From positions 1-64,000 of the forward strand of contig JAIPJY010000003.1 of NCBI GenBank assembly GCA_021733925.1: a stretch of 64,000 bases of DNA. The letters run 5' to 3'. Positions 16,399 to 24,471 of this stretch are shown in pieces; position 1 is the first letter of the stretch, and every line of letters starts with the position of its first letter. The notes beneath the pieces were generated by a model. That model ran no database searches. It was given only the letters and a program-made list of their open reading frames with translations, and was not told where the DNA came from. Position numbers and translations under genes: made by a program. This stretch comes from Prosthecobacter sp. Lineage in GTDB: Bacteria > Verrucomicrobiota > Verrucomicrobiia > Verrucomicrobiales > Verrucomicrobiaceae.

Positions 16399-17847
16399 TT
16401 AGGCTATCAGCGCCTTCACGGGTTTCGCGGGGTTGATGCCGATGAGCTTGGCGTCGAGGCCCTGGAACTTGTAGCTGAAGCGGTCGGCGTGGAAGCCGAG
16501 GAGCTGGAGCACGGTGGCGTGGAAGTCGCTGATGTGGAGCGGGTCTTTGACGATGTTGTAGCTGAAGTCGTCGGTCTCGCCGTAGATGGCACCGCCTTTG
16601 GAGCCGCCACCGGCCATCCACATGGTGAAGCATCGGGGGTGGTGGTCGCGTCCGTAGTTTTCCTTGGTGAGGCCTCCCTGGCTGTAGATGGTGCGGCCAA
16701 ATTCGCCGCCCCAGATGATGAGGGTGTCGTCAAACATGCCGCGCTGCTTGAGGTCCTCGATGAGGGCATGGCAGGGCTGGTCAACGTCTTTGCACTGGCT
16801 GGGCATGCGACCGCCGACGTTGCTGTGGTGGTCCCAGTTGTTGAGGTAGATCTGGGTGAAGCGCACGCCGCGCTCGGCGAGACGGCGGGCCATAAGGACG
16901 CTGTTGGCAAAGGTGCCGGGCTTCCGGGCTTCTTCGCCGTAGAGCTTGAAGATGTGCTCGGGCTCGCTGTTGATGTCGGTGAGTTCGGGCACGCTGGCCT
17001 GCATGCGGAAGGCCATTTCGTACTGCTGGATGCGGGTGTGTGTTTCGGGATCGCCGACCTGCTTGTAGTTGATCTCGTTGAGGGCGTTGAGGCCTTCGAT
17101 GGTGCGCTTGCGCACGCTGTCCGGCACGCCGGGCGGGTTGTTGATGAAGAGGATGGGGTCGCCCTTGCTGCGGAAGGAAACGCCTGCGTGCTCGCCGGGG
17201 AGGTAACCATTGGACCACAGGCGCGAAGAGATGGCCTGCTCCTGCTCGCGGTTCGTCGGTGTGGCGATGAGGACGACGAAGGTGGGCAGGTTCTCATTCA
17301 TGGAGCCCAGGCCATAGGAGGCCCATGAGCCGAGGCAGGGACGGCCGGTGATCTGATTGCCGGTCTGCATGGCGCAGATGGCGGGCTCGTGATTGATGGC
17401 TTCGGTGTGCAGCGAGCGCATCCAGCAGATGTCGTCGGCGTTGCGTGCGAGGAAGGGCAGGAGGTCGGAGTTCATCCACATGCCGCACTTGCCGCGCTGG
17501 GCGAAGTTGAACTTGGATGGTGCGATGGGGAAGCGCGCCTGGCCGCTGGTCATGGTGGTGAGGCGCTGGCCGTTGCGGATGCTCGGCGGCAGGTCCTTGT
17601 CATAGAAGGCCTGCATGCCGGGCTTGTAGTCAAACAAGTCCATCTGCGCAGGGCCGCCGACCATGTGCAAGTAGATCACACGTTTCGCTTTGGGAGCGAA
17701 CTGCGGTCCCATGGCGGCGTCGTTTGAGGCATTGGCAAAGGATTCGCCGAGGAGGGAAGCGAGGGCGGCACCGCCGAGGACGTTTTTACCGCGCGCAAAC
17801 ATTTGGCGGCGCGTCTGATAGGTGTTCCATTCTTCGAGGATATTCAT
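16399..17847 (-). CDS. Tat-exported DUF1501 protein
   Basis: A 482-residue protein of the DUF1501 family (alkaline-phosphatase/sulfatase-like fold) abundant in PVC bacteria. The N-terminus has a twin-arginine-like motif (RRQMFARGKN) followed by a hydrophobic stretch (GGAALASLLG). Family motifs include VIYLHMVGGPAQMDLFDYKPG, GEFGRT and the C-terminal DFHATVLQLLGFHADRF. Such genes normally sit directly downstream of a DUF1549/DUF1553 cytochrome gene. Here that partner is at 18437-21598, with a four-helix-bundle gene interposed. Enzymatic function unknown; lacks the sulfatase CxPSR motif. Confidence 0.9.
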   Translation of the reverse strand: MNILEEWNTYQTRRQMFARGKNVLGGAALASLLGESFANASNDAAMGPQFAPKAKRVIYLHMVGGPAQMDLFDYKPGMQAFYDKDLPPSIRNGQRLTTMTSGQARFPIAPSKFNFAQRGKCGMWMNSDLLPFLARNADDICWMRSLHTEAINHEPAICAMQTGNQITGRPCLGSWASYGLGSMNENLPTFVVLIATPTNREQEQAISSRLWSNGYLPGEHAGVSFRSKGDPILFINNPPGVPDSVRKRTIEGLNALNEINYKQVGDPETHTRIQQYEMAFRMQASVPELTDINSEPEHIFKLYGEEARKPGTFANSVLMARRLAERGVRFTQIYLNNWDHHSNVGGRMPSQCKDVDQPCHALIEDLKQRGMFDDTLIIWGGEFGRTIYSQGGLTKENYGRDHHPRCFTMWMAGGGSKGGAIYGETDDFSYNIVKDPLHISDFHATVLQLLGFHADRFSYKFQGLDAKLIGINPAKPVKALIA

Positions 17848-17858
17848 ACAGAGTTTAA

Positions 17859-17884
17859 AGTTTAAGGTTTAAAGTTTCAAGTTG
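17859..17884. repeat. 26-bp direct repeat, copy 1
   Basis: An AT-rich 26-bp word made of TTTAAG/TTTCAAG units, identical to 18296-18321. It lies just 5' of the DUF1501 start and at the 3' end of the four-helix-bundle gene (its last few bases overlap the end of that gene). Confidence 0.85.
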
Positions 17885-18281
17885 CCGGAGTGATTTGGAA
17901 TTTGCGGCCTTTGATCTCGGTTTGTCGGAGGTATTTGGCAAAGCCATCGAGGAGGCGGCTAATTTCGAGGCAGCGGTTGTGGAGTTCTTCCCAATCGGGT
18001 TGTGAGAGGTAGGCTTCGTCGAGTGCGATGTAGAGTTGTGAGCGGACTTCGCCGCATGAGCCTTTGGCGTGGCCAAGGAATTGCACGAACTCCTTGGTGC
18101 CGCCGCGCTCGAAGCCTTCGGCAATGTTTGAGGTTATCGAGATGACTGCCCGACGGATTTGATCACGCAAAGCGAAGTCTTTGGCGAACTCGCCCTTGCG
18201 CGAAGCTCGATAAACAAGCTGAGTCAATTCCCGCGCCTTTTGCCAGGCGAGAATGTCTTCGAACTTTTCGATTTTGGCCAT
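17877..18281 (-). CDS. Four-helix bundle protein (23S rRNA intervening-sequence protein family)
   Basis: A 134-residue cytoplasmic protein. The N-terminal IEKFEDILAWQKARELTQLVY, then ALRDQIRRAVISITSNIAEGFERGG and EFVQFLGHAKGSCGEVRSQLYIALDEAYL, are the hallmark blocks of the S23/IVP four-helix-bundle family. In other bacteria members are encoded within 23S rRNA intervening sequences, but many are free-standing with unknown function. This copy sits between a DUF1501 gene and its usual DUF1549/DUF1553 partner, with identical 26-bp repeats on either side, suggesting insertion as a cassette. Confidence 0.9.
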   Translation of the reverse strand: MAKIEKFEDILAWQKARELTQLVYRASRKGEFAKDFALRDQIRRAVISITSNIAEGFERGGTKEFVQFLGHAKGSCGEVRSQLYIALDEAYLSQPDWEELHNRCLEISRLLDGFAKYLRQTEIKGRKFQITPAT

Positions 18282-18295
18282 GGCTTAAAGTTAAA

Positions 18296-18321
18296 AGTTT
18301 AAGGTTTAAAGTTTCAAGTTG
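18296..18321. repeat. 26-bp direct repeat, copy 2
   Basis: Identical to 17859-17884. A degenerate inverted relative (CAACTTGAAACTTGAAACTTG) occurs at about 18408-18428, so the interval 18282-18436 is largely repeat-derived and holds no gene. Confidence 0.85.
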
Positions 18322-18436
18322 GGGAAGGCTTGGGGAGGAAGGGGGGCGGCTTTAGTTTCGTTTGTCGGGGTATTCGATTGAGTTGGTGATGTCGCGTTCG
18401 CGTCAGACAACTTGAAACTTGAAACTTGTAACCCGG

Positions 18437-21400
18437 CTACTTATTGAGGACTTCGTCCAGATTCATGAGCTCATTGCAAAGCATGGTCCAGGCGGCGAAC
18501 TCGGGTTTGGAGAGTTTGTCGTCGGACTTGGATTCGCCGACTTTGAGGAGGGCTTCGGCGTCGGCGGCGTTGGTGGAGTAGAACTTGCGCAGGTCGGCGA
18601 GGCTGGCGGTGAGGATGGGGGTTTCCTGGGCTTTGAGGGGGCGGCAGAGGAGGCGCTCGGCGATGGCGGTGAATTTGGCGGTGTCATCGCCTTTGACGTT
18701 TTCGAGGGTGTGCTGGGCGAGGTTGCGGGCAGCTTCGATGAACTGGGGATCGTTCATGGTGACGAGAGCCTGCAGCGGGGTGTTGGTGCGGTCACGGCGG
18801 ACGCAGCTGACTTCGCGGGTGGGGGCGTTGAAGACCTCCATGTTGGGGGAGGGGGCGGTGCGCTTCCAGAAGTTGTAGAGGGTGCGGCGGTAGAGGTTTT
18901 CGCCGTTGTCCTGCTTGTATTTTTCGGTGCCCATGCCGACGACTTCCCAGACGTTCACGGGCTGGTAGGGCATGGTGCCGGGGCCGCCCATCTTGGGCAA
19001 GAGCGAGCCACTGACGGCGAGGGCGTAGTCGCGGATCATCTCGGCATCCATGCGGAAGCGCGGGCCACGGGAGAGCAGGGCGTTGTCGCGGTCTTTCTCG
19101 ATCTTCTCCGGGGTGAGGATGGCGGCCTGACGGTAGGCGGCGGAGGTGACGAGGAGCTTGAAGAGGCGCTTCACGTCCCAGCCGCTGGCGCGGAATTCCA
19201 CGGCGAGCCAGTCGAGCAGTTCGGGGTGCGTGGGTGGATTGCCCATGATGCCGAAGTCTTCGGTGGTCTTGACCAAGCCTGTGCCGAAGAGCTCCTGCCA
19301 GAAGCGGTTGACGGTGACACGTGCGGTGAGGGAGTTCTCGGGACTGACGAGCCACTTGGCGAGGCCAAGGCGGTTCTGTGGCGCGCCTGCAGGCAGCTTG
19401 CCGAGGGCAGCGGGCACGGCGGCTTCGACGGCATCGCCGACTTTATCATACTGGCCGCGCATGAGGATGTTGGCCATGGGCTTGGTGTCCATGCGTTCTT
19501 CCTGAATGTGGGTGAGGGGGCTGCGGGCCTTGATGGCTTCCTGCTCTGCGGTGAGCTTGGTGCTGCTGGCGAGTGCGGTCTGATAAGGGGTGTCACGGGT
19601 GACGAGGTAATGCTCAAACAACGCCTCCTGCTGTTTCGGGCCGCGCTTTTTCGCGGCGAGCATGGTGCGAAGGGGGCCGACCTTGGAGAGTGTTGTGACT
19701 TCAACGGCGGTCAGCTGGCGGTCGTAGATGCGCACGTCCTGCACGCCGCCGTCACTGAAGAAGGCGCCGTTGCTGCGCTGGCCGATGCGCGTGGGAGTGG
19801 TGGTTTTGATGCTGCCTTTGAGCGCGTTTGTATCGGGTTTGATCGGAGCATCCACGCCATCCACAAAGATGCGCACGCTGCCGGCCTTGCCTTTGCCATC
19901 ATAGGTGACGAACACATGCTGCCAGACGCCGGGGCGCAGGGCTGGCTTGGCGGTGGTGACTTTGATCGCATCATCGGGCCACTTGCTGACGATGTGGACG
20001 GAGAGCTTGGTGTCGCTTTGAAAGAGATCCCAGCCGCGGTAGCCGTTCTTTTCATCCATGCGGGCGAGGATGCTGCCGGAGACACCGGCGCGGTCAGCAC
20101 GCACCCAAGCGCCGTAGCTGAAGGCGTGATCTTTTTCATAGTCGCCCACGTCACCGATTTCGAAGGTGCCGTTGGGTTTCATCACGGGGGCGGGGCCCAG
20201 TTTGCCATCGGGCTTCCAGGTGACTTCGCCGACGGCCTTGAAGGTCTTGGCGGTGCCACAGGTGCCGGTTACTTCGCTGCCTGCTCCTTCGTTGAGTGGT
20301 ACATGGGCGGTCAGGCCCTTGGTGGGCACATCTTTGTCCAAGTCTTCGGGCTTGGCGCTGGTGAGCCAGAGATCAAACAACGGCTTTGCGGCGTTGCGTG
20401 AATCGTTCTGCTTCGTTTTCGCGGCGGCGATTTCGGCGGGCAGGGCGGTCCAGCGAGGGCGGTCTTTGTCGGTGGGCAGGACGAGGATGGGGCCGAGGCC
20501 GTCCTTCACGTTGCCGTCCTTGGGCTTCTGCGTGGTGTTGCGGAAGAACGCGGCGAGCGAGTAGTAGTCGCGCTGCGTGATGGGGTCGAATTTGTGATCG
20601 TGACACTGGGCGCAGTTGGTGGTGAGGCCCATGTAGACCCAGCCGAGAGTCTGCACACGATCGCTGGCGTAGTTGGCGAGGTTTTCGTCATCGATGGTGC
20701 CGCCTTCGTTGGTGGTGATGTTGCAGCGCTGGAAACCGGTGGCGATGAGCTGGTCGTTGGTGGGCTTGGGCAGGAGATCTCCGGCGATCTGTTCGACGGT
20801 GAACTGATCGAAGGGTTCGTTGCGATTGAAGGCTTTGACGACCCAGTCGCGGTAGGGCCAGATCTCGCGTTCTTTGTCAAAGTGCAGGCCGTGGGTATCG
20901 GCATAGCGTGCGGCATCCAGCCAGTAGCGGGCGCGGTGTTCGCCATAGGCGGGGGATTTGAGCAGTTCATCGACGAGCTCTGAATAGGCGGCGTCTGAGA
21001 TGGAGGAGCCATCCTTCGGTGCGTAGCGGGCGACGAGTTCTGGCGAAGGCGGCAGGCCGGTGAGGTCGAGTGACACACGGCGGATGAGCGCGTGCGCATC
21101 GGCCTGAGCGTTGGGCTTGAGGCCTGCAGCTTCGAGTTTGGCGAGGATGAAGCGATCCACGGAAGTTTTGACCCAGGCGCTGTCTTTGACCTGTGGCTCT
21201 GGTGCGCGCTGCGGCTGGATGAGCGACCAATGCGGCTGCCATGGGGCGCCTTGGGCAATCCAATCTTTGACCAGCGCGATCTGCTCCGGTTTCAGGGTCT
21301 TGTGTGAATCCGGCGGCGGCATGAGATCGTCCGCATCCTTGGTGATGAGGCGCTGGAAGAGGTTGCTGACCTCCGGCTTGCTCTTGATGACGGTGGGCTG

Positions 21401-21598
21401 CTCGCCGTCCTTGGCGGTGAAGAAACCAGCTTCGGTGTCGAGCCGCAGTCCGGCCTTGCGCGTTCCTGGATCGGGGCCGTGGCAATGGAAGCAGGCGTCC
21501 GCGAGGATGGGACGGATGTCCTTGTTGAAGCCGATCGGCTGCGCCGCCACCGCTGAGGAGGCGAGGAGCGTGAAGAGCAGTGTGGTGTCGAAGCGCAT
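18437..21598 (-). CDS. Secreted DUF1549/DUF1553 haem protein with LamG-like domain
   Basis: A 1053-residue protein from the ATG at 21598, chosen because MRFDTTLLFTLLASSAVAAQ is a clean signal peptide; the 63 upstream in-frame residues do not look like protein. A planctomycete-type cytochrome segment carries CFHCH at 36-40. The DUF1549 domain follows (DRFILAKLEAAGLKPN, RRVSLDLTGLPPSPE, YARYWLDAARYADT in paraphrase; QCHDHKFDP near 350). A concanavalin-like LamG region (about 450-640) and DUF1553 (WLVSPENSLTARVTVNRFWQELFG, GPRFRMDAEMIRDYAL) complete it. It pairs functionally with the DUF1501 gene downstream. The LamG suggests polymer binding. Family is certain, biochemical role is not. Confidence 0.9.
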   Translation of the reverse strand: MRFDTTLLFTLLASSAVAAQPIGFNKDIRPILADACFHCHGPDPGTRKAGLRLDTEAGFFTAKDGEQPTVIKSKPEVSNLFQRLITKDADDLMPPPDSHKTLKPEQIALVKDWIAQGAPWQPHWSLIQPQRAPEPQVKDSAWVKTSVDRFILAKLEAAGLKPNAQADAHALIRRVSLDLTGLPPSPELVARYAPKDGSSISDAAYSELVDELLKSPAYGEHRARYWLDAARYADTHGLHFDKEREIWPYRDWVVKAFNRNEPFDQFTVEQIAGDLLPKPTNDQLIATGFQRCNITTNEGGTIDDENLANYASDRVQTLGWVYMGLTTNCAQCHDHKFDPITQRDYYSLAAFFRNTTQKPKDGNVKDGLGPILVLPTDKDRPRWTALPAEIAAAKTKQNDSRNAAKPLFDLWLTSAKPEDLDKDVPTKGLTAHVPLNEGAGSEVTGTCGTAKTFKAVGEVTWKPDGKLGPAPVMKPNGTFEIGDVGDYEKDHAFSYGAWVRADRAGVSGSILARMDEKNGYRGWDLFQSDTKLSVHIVSKWPDDAIKVTTAKPALRPGVWQHVFVTYDGKGKAGSVRIFVDGVDAPIKPDTNALKGSIKTTTPTRIGQRSNGAFFSDGGVQDVRIYDRQLTAVEVTTLSKVGPLRTMLAAKKRGPKQQEALFEHYLVTRDTPYQTALASSTKLTAEQEAIKARSPLTHIQEERMDTKPMANILMRGQYDKVGDAVEAAVPAALGKLPAGAPQNRLGLAKWLVSPENSLTARVTVNRFWQELFGTGLVKTTEDFGIMGNPPTHPELLDWLAVEFRASGWDVKRLFKLLVTSAAYRQAAILTPEKIEKDRDNALLSRGPRFRMDAEMIRDYALAVSGSLLPKMGGPGTMPYQPVNVWEVVGMGTEKYKQDNGENLYRRTLYNFWKRTAPSPNMEVFNAPTREVSCVRRDRTNTPLQALVTMNDPQFIEAARNLAQHTLENVKGDDTAKFTAIAERLLCRPLKAQETPILTASLADLRKFYSTNAADAEALLKVGESKSDDKLSKPEFAAWTMLCNELMNLDEVLNK

Positions 21599-21710
21599 GC
21601 AGGTTTTGCGAGTTGGTATGAAAATGTTGGCGACTGGTATGATTATGCTTACGGAGCGAGAGCCCTGAATTTTGCGATCAATCTGGCTGAGTGTGACGCG
21701 GATTTTGGCG

Positions 21711-22070
21711 TCAAACCATCGCGCTGCACAGGGCGTGGCGCTCGGATTCGGGGAGGCTGCTGGCGGTGATGCCGTGCCAGGCGGCATTGATGTCGGTCCG
21801 GCTCCAAATGGCGGCGAGGCAGTTCCCGAGGCTGAGGCGATCTTTAGATGAGCGGACGTGGGTGAGCAGCAGCAGTGCGAGGTCCGGGCGGTGGTGCTTC
21901 ACGATGAGAATGAGGTCTTTCAGCTCTTCGTCATTGAAGGAGCGGACGACTTCCAAGTCGCCTATCAAGGCGTCGAGCTGATGCAAATCACACGTGTTAC
22001 CACGGTGCAGGCTCGCGGCGATGCGCCGGAGCTGCTCGCGGCGTTGGAGCAGGGAATGCATGATTTTCAT
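21711..22070 (-). CDS. Small hypothetical protein
   Basis: About 119 residues from the ATG at 22070 (MKIMHSLLQRREQLRRIAAS); an alternative start at 22115 would add 15 residues. The sequence looks like a helical cytoplasmic protein (SFNDEELKDLILIVKHHRPDLALLLLTH) with balanced composition, unlike the antisense shadow frames. It ends 112 bp before the DUF1549/DUF1553 start and is divergent from the second PAS-AraC regulator, which starts 72 bp away. No domain recognised. Confidence 0.55.
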   Translation of the reverse strand: MKIMHSLLQRREQLRRIAASLHRGNTCDLHQLDALIGDLEVVRSFNDEELKDLILIVKHHRPDLALLLLTHVRSSKDRLSLGNCLAAIWSRTDINAAWHGITASSLPESERHALCSAMV

Positions 22071-22142
22071 GCTTAAGAATACGCTATGAGGTGCAACGCC
22101 GTCTTGCATGGGCATGCCTTCCTTGTGTAAAATCGGCTCATT

Positions 22143-22898
22143 ATGGCGGCGATTTCACCACAGGCATTTTTACGGCGGGTACGAGGCGCGGAACTGGCGC
22201 GGCTGTTTGACCTGCTGCCAGACATGTCGTTTTTCATCAAGGACCGGCAGGGGCGCTTCATGGCCGTGAACCGGCGCGGCTGCGACTACTGCGGCGTGAA
22301 GCATGAGAAGGATGCCATCGGCAAAACGGATGCCGATTTTTTTCCGCGCAGCCGGGCGGCGGAATACCATGCGGATGATGAGACGGTGATGCGCACGGGC
22401 AATGCCATCGTGAACCGTGTGGAAAGCGCGCCAGAGGCGGAGGGCTCGCCGCGCCTCGTCATGTCCAGCAAGATCCCACTGCGCGATTTGGAGGGGAACA
22501 TCATCGGCATCGCGGGGTTTTCCCGTGAGCTGGATCAGGTGCGCAGCCGCAGTTCCGAGGAGGCGCGGTTTGCCAAAGTGATTGAGCACATGCACCGGCA
22601 GCCGGATGCCGCGCTGAGCAGTGCCGCCATGGCGCGGATGTGCGGCCTGTCGCAGAGCCAGTTTGACCGCAGCTTCCGCCTTGTCTTTGGCTCTTCGGCA
22701 CGGCAGTACCTGCTGCGAGTGCGGGTTGAGGCGGCGTGTCGGCGATTGGCAGAGACGGAGGAAACGGTGGCGGCGCTGGCGGTTGAGCTGGGGTTCTACG
22801 ATCACGCGCATTTTACGCGGTGCTTTCGCCGTGCCATGGGGCTGACACCGGCGCAGTATCGGCAGCAGCGGGCGCCGAAGGGGGCGAAGCGGGGGTGA
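22143..22898 (+). CDS. PAS-sensor AraC-family transcriptional regulator (paralogue)
   Basis: A 251-residue regulator with the same layout as 15676-16398: PAS at about 15-135 (LLPDMSFFIKDRQGRFMAVN, then GIAGFSRELD) and an AraC domain at about 145-245 (SAAMARMCGLSQSQFDRSF, ETEETVAALAVELGFYDHAH, FTRCFRRAMGLTPAQYR). It is divergent from the 21711-22070/18437-21598 pair and may control those cytochrome genes. A palindromic repeat lies just beyond its stop. Confidence 0.9.
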   Translation: MAAISPQAFLRRVRGAELARLFDLLPDMSFFIKDRQGRFMAVNRRGCDYCGVKHEKDAIGKTDADFFPRSRAAEYHADDETVMRTGNAIVNRVESAPEAEGSPRLVMSSKIPLRDLEGNIIGIAGFSRELDQVRSRSSEEARFAKVIEHMHRQPDAALSSAAMARMCGLSQSQFDRSFRLVFGSSARQYLLRVRVEAACRRLAETEETVAALAVELGFYDHAHFTRCFRRAMGLTPAQYRQQRAPKGAKRG

Positions 22899-22912
22899 AG
22901 CGCACACGCTCT

Positions 22913-22960
22913 CTTCAGCTCGTTCTGGGCGGCGGGCGCGTTTTTCAGAACGAGCTGAAG
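22913..22960. repeat. REPIN-like inverted pair / bidirectional terminator
   Basis: CTTCAGCTCGTTCTG (22913-22927) and CAGAACGAGCTGAAG (22946-22960) are perfect 15-bp inverted copies separated by 18 bp ending in TTTTT. Each arm is itself palindromic (ACGAGCT..AGCTCGT). It lies between two convergent genes and could end transcription from both sides. Its pattern matches the single palindrome at 181-199. Confidence 0.65.
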
Positions 22961-22973
22961 CTCGTGAGTACTT

Positions 22974-24458
22974 TCACTTGAGAAACTCCGGCACACGCCG
23001 CGCCTGCGCGATCTCTTCAAAGGCATGGCCGAGCGCGAGGATGCGTGCATCCGTATTCGCGGTGCCCATGAAGGAGAAGCCGATGGGCAGGCCGTCCACG
23101 AAACCCAGAGGGATGGTAAGATGGGGGTAACCGGCGACGGCGGCGGGGGTGCTGGCGACGCGTTCGTTGGTGTCGCCGTGGGCGAGATTGATGAGACCGA
23201 TGGGATCGTTGGTTGGGAAGATGATGGCGTCGAGCTGGTGGGCTTGGAGGGCGGCGTCGATGCCTTCGGGTCCGGCAAGGTGGCGTGCGTTCTCGCGTGC
23301 CGCTGTGCCTAAGGCGATGATCTCCGGGGTGCCGAGTTTTTCGGCCTGCTCAAAGAATTCCTGAGCGAAGTGGGGCATTTCGGAGTCGCGGTGCAGTTCG
23401 TTGAAGGCGATGAGTTCCGCGAGCGAGCGGACATCGCCACCGCGTTGTGCGAGGTAGGTGTTTAAATCCTGGCGCAGTTCGATGAGCATGGCTTTCCATG
23501 AGAGGGCACCTGCTTCGCGCATGTTCGGCAGTTTCACGGGATCGACGATGATCGCTCCGGCTTCGCGCAATTTTTGCAGCGCGGTTTCAAAGAGAGCGAG
23601 GACTTGGGCGTTTTTGCCGCATTGGCCTCGTGCCACACCGAGGCGTGCGCCTTTGAGGGCGTCTGGCTTCAGATCGACGGTGAAGTTTCCGGCGAGGACC
23701 TGCATGAGGAGGGCGGCATCGCGGACGGTGAGGGTCATGGGGCCGGCGGTGTCCTGCCAGTGGGTGATGGGGATGATGCCGCTGCTGCTGATGAGGCCGA
23801 CGGTGGGCTTGAAGCCGACGATGCCGCAGGCGCTTGCCGGGCTGACGATGGAGCCGTTTGTCTCCGTGCCGATCGCTGCGGGGACGAGTCCGGCGGCTAC
23901 GGCGGCTGCTGAGCCTGAGCTGGAGCCGCTGGCGCTGTGAGTGAGCCGGTGAGGATTGAGGGTGAGGCCGCCGCGAGCGCTCCAGCCGCTGGTGGAATTG
24001 GGCGAGCGGATGTTTGCCCATTCGCTGAGATTGGTTTTGCCGAAGATGATGGCTCCGGCTTCACGCAAGCGGGTCACGAGGGCGGCATCCTGCAGTGGTT
24101 TGTGATCACGCAGGGCCAGCGATCCTGCGGTGGTCTGCATGGTGTCTGCGGTTTCTATGTTGTCCTTGATCAGAATGGGCAGGCCGTGGAGCACGCCGGG
24201 TGGGCAGGCGGTGGCGATGGATTTTGACGAAGGATTCAATTCAAGAACGGCATTCACACGCGGTCCTGATTTATCGATCTGCGCGATGCGTTCGAGGCAA
24301 TGATCCACCAGTAGCAGTGGGGTGGTTTGTCCCGCTGCAAGCATGGCGGAGAGATCGGTGAATGTCGAGAAGGGCACGGGAGTAACGTGGTTTCTGCCAC
24401 ATGCCGCGGGGATCAGCGTGGCTGTTGCGACAGATTGGAGAAGGCGGCGTCGGTTCAT
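22974..24458 (-). CDS. Exported amidase (amidase-signature family)
   Basis: A 494-residue Ser-cisSer-Lys amidase. The N-terminus MNRRRLLQSVATATLIPAAC looks like a Tat or lipoprotein signal with lipobox cysteine C20. Catalytic residues: lysine K98 in LPILIKDN, cis-serine in SASGSSSGSAAAVAAGL and nucleophile serine in IGTETNGSIVSPA. The C-terminal GYPHLTIPLGFVDGLPIGFSFMG is typical. It hydrolyses amide bonds of an unknown periplasmic substrate. It is not GatA: exported and with no gatB/C nearby. It follows the serpin gene by 13 bp and is probably co-transcribed. Confidence 0.9.
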   Translation of the reverse strand: MNRRRLLQSVATATLIPAACGRNHVTPVPFSTFTDLSAMLAAGQTTPLLLVDHCLERIAQIDKSGPRVNAVLELNPSSKSIATACPPGVLHGLPILIKDNIETADTMQTTAGSLALRDHKPLQDAALVTRLREAGAIIFGKTNLSEWANIRSPNSTSGWSARGGLTLNPHRLTHSASGSSSGSAAAVAAGLVPAAIGTETNGSIVSPASACGIVGFKPTVGLISSSGIIPITHWQDTAGPMTLTVRDAALLMQVLAGNFTVDLKPDALKGARLGVARGQCGKNAQVLALFETALQKLREAGAIIVDPVKLPNMREAGALSWKAMLIELRQDLNTYLAQRGGDVRSLAELIAFNELHRDSEMPHFAQEFFEQAEKLGTPEIIALGTAARENARHLAGPEGIDAALQAHQLDAIIFPTNDPIGLINLAHGDTNERVASTPAAVAGYPHLTIPLGFVDGLPIGFSFMGTANTDARILALGHAFEEIAQARRVPEFLK

Positions 24459-24471
24459 GCTTGGAGGATTT

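Noticed and set aside
17850-18430. CRISPR-like repeats around the four-helix-bundle gene
   Set aside because: Only two exact copies and one degenerate inverted copy, more than 400 bp apart and flanking a coding gene; no regular spacers and no cas genes.
18419-20401. 660-codon open frame antisense to the DUF1549/DUF1553 gene
   Set aside because: Gly/Ala/Val-rich translation without motifs, typical of the antisense frame of a high-GC gene; the minus-strand protein has clear domains.
22974-24458. GatA subunit of Glu-tRNA amidotransferase
   Set aside because: It has an export/lipoprotein signal and no gatB or gatC neighbours.
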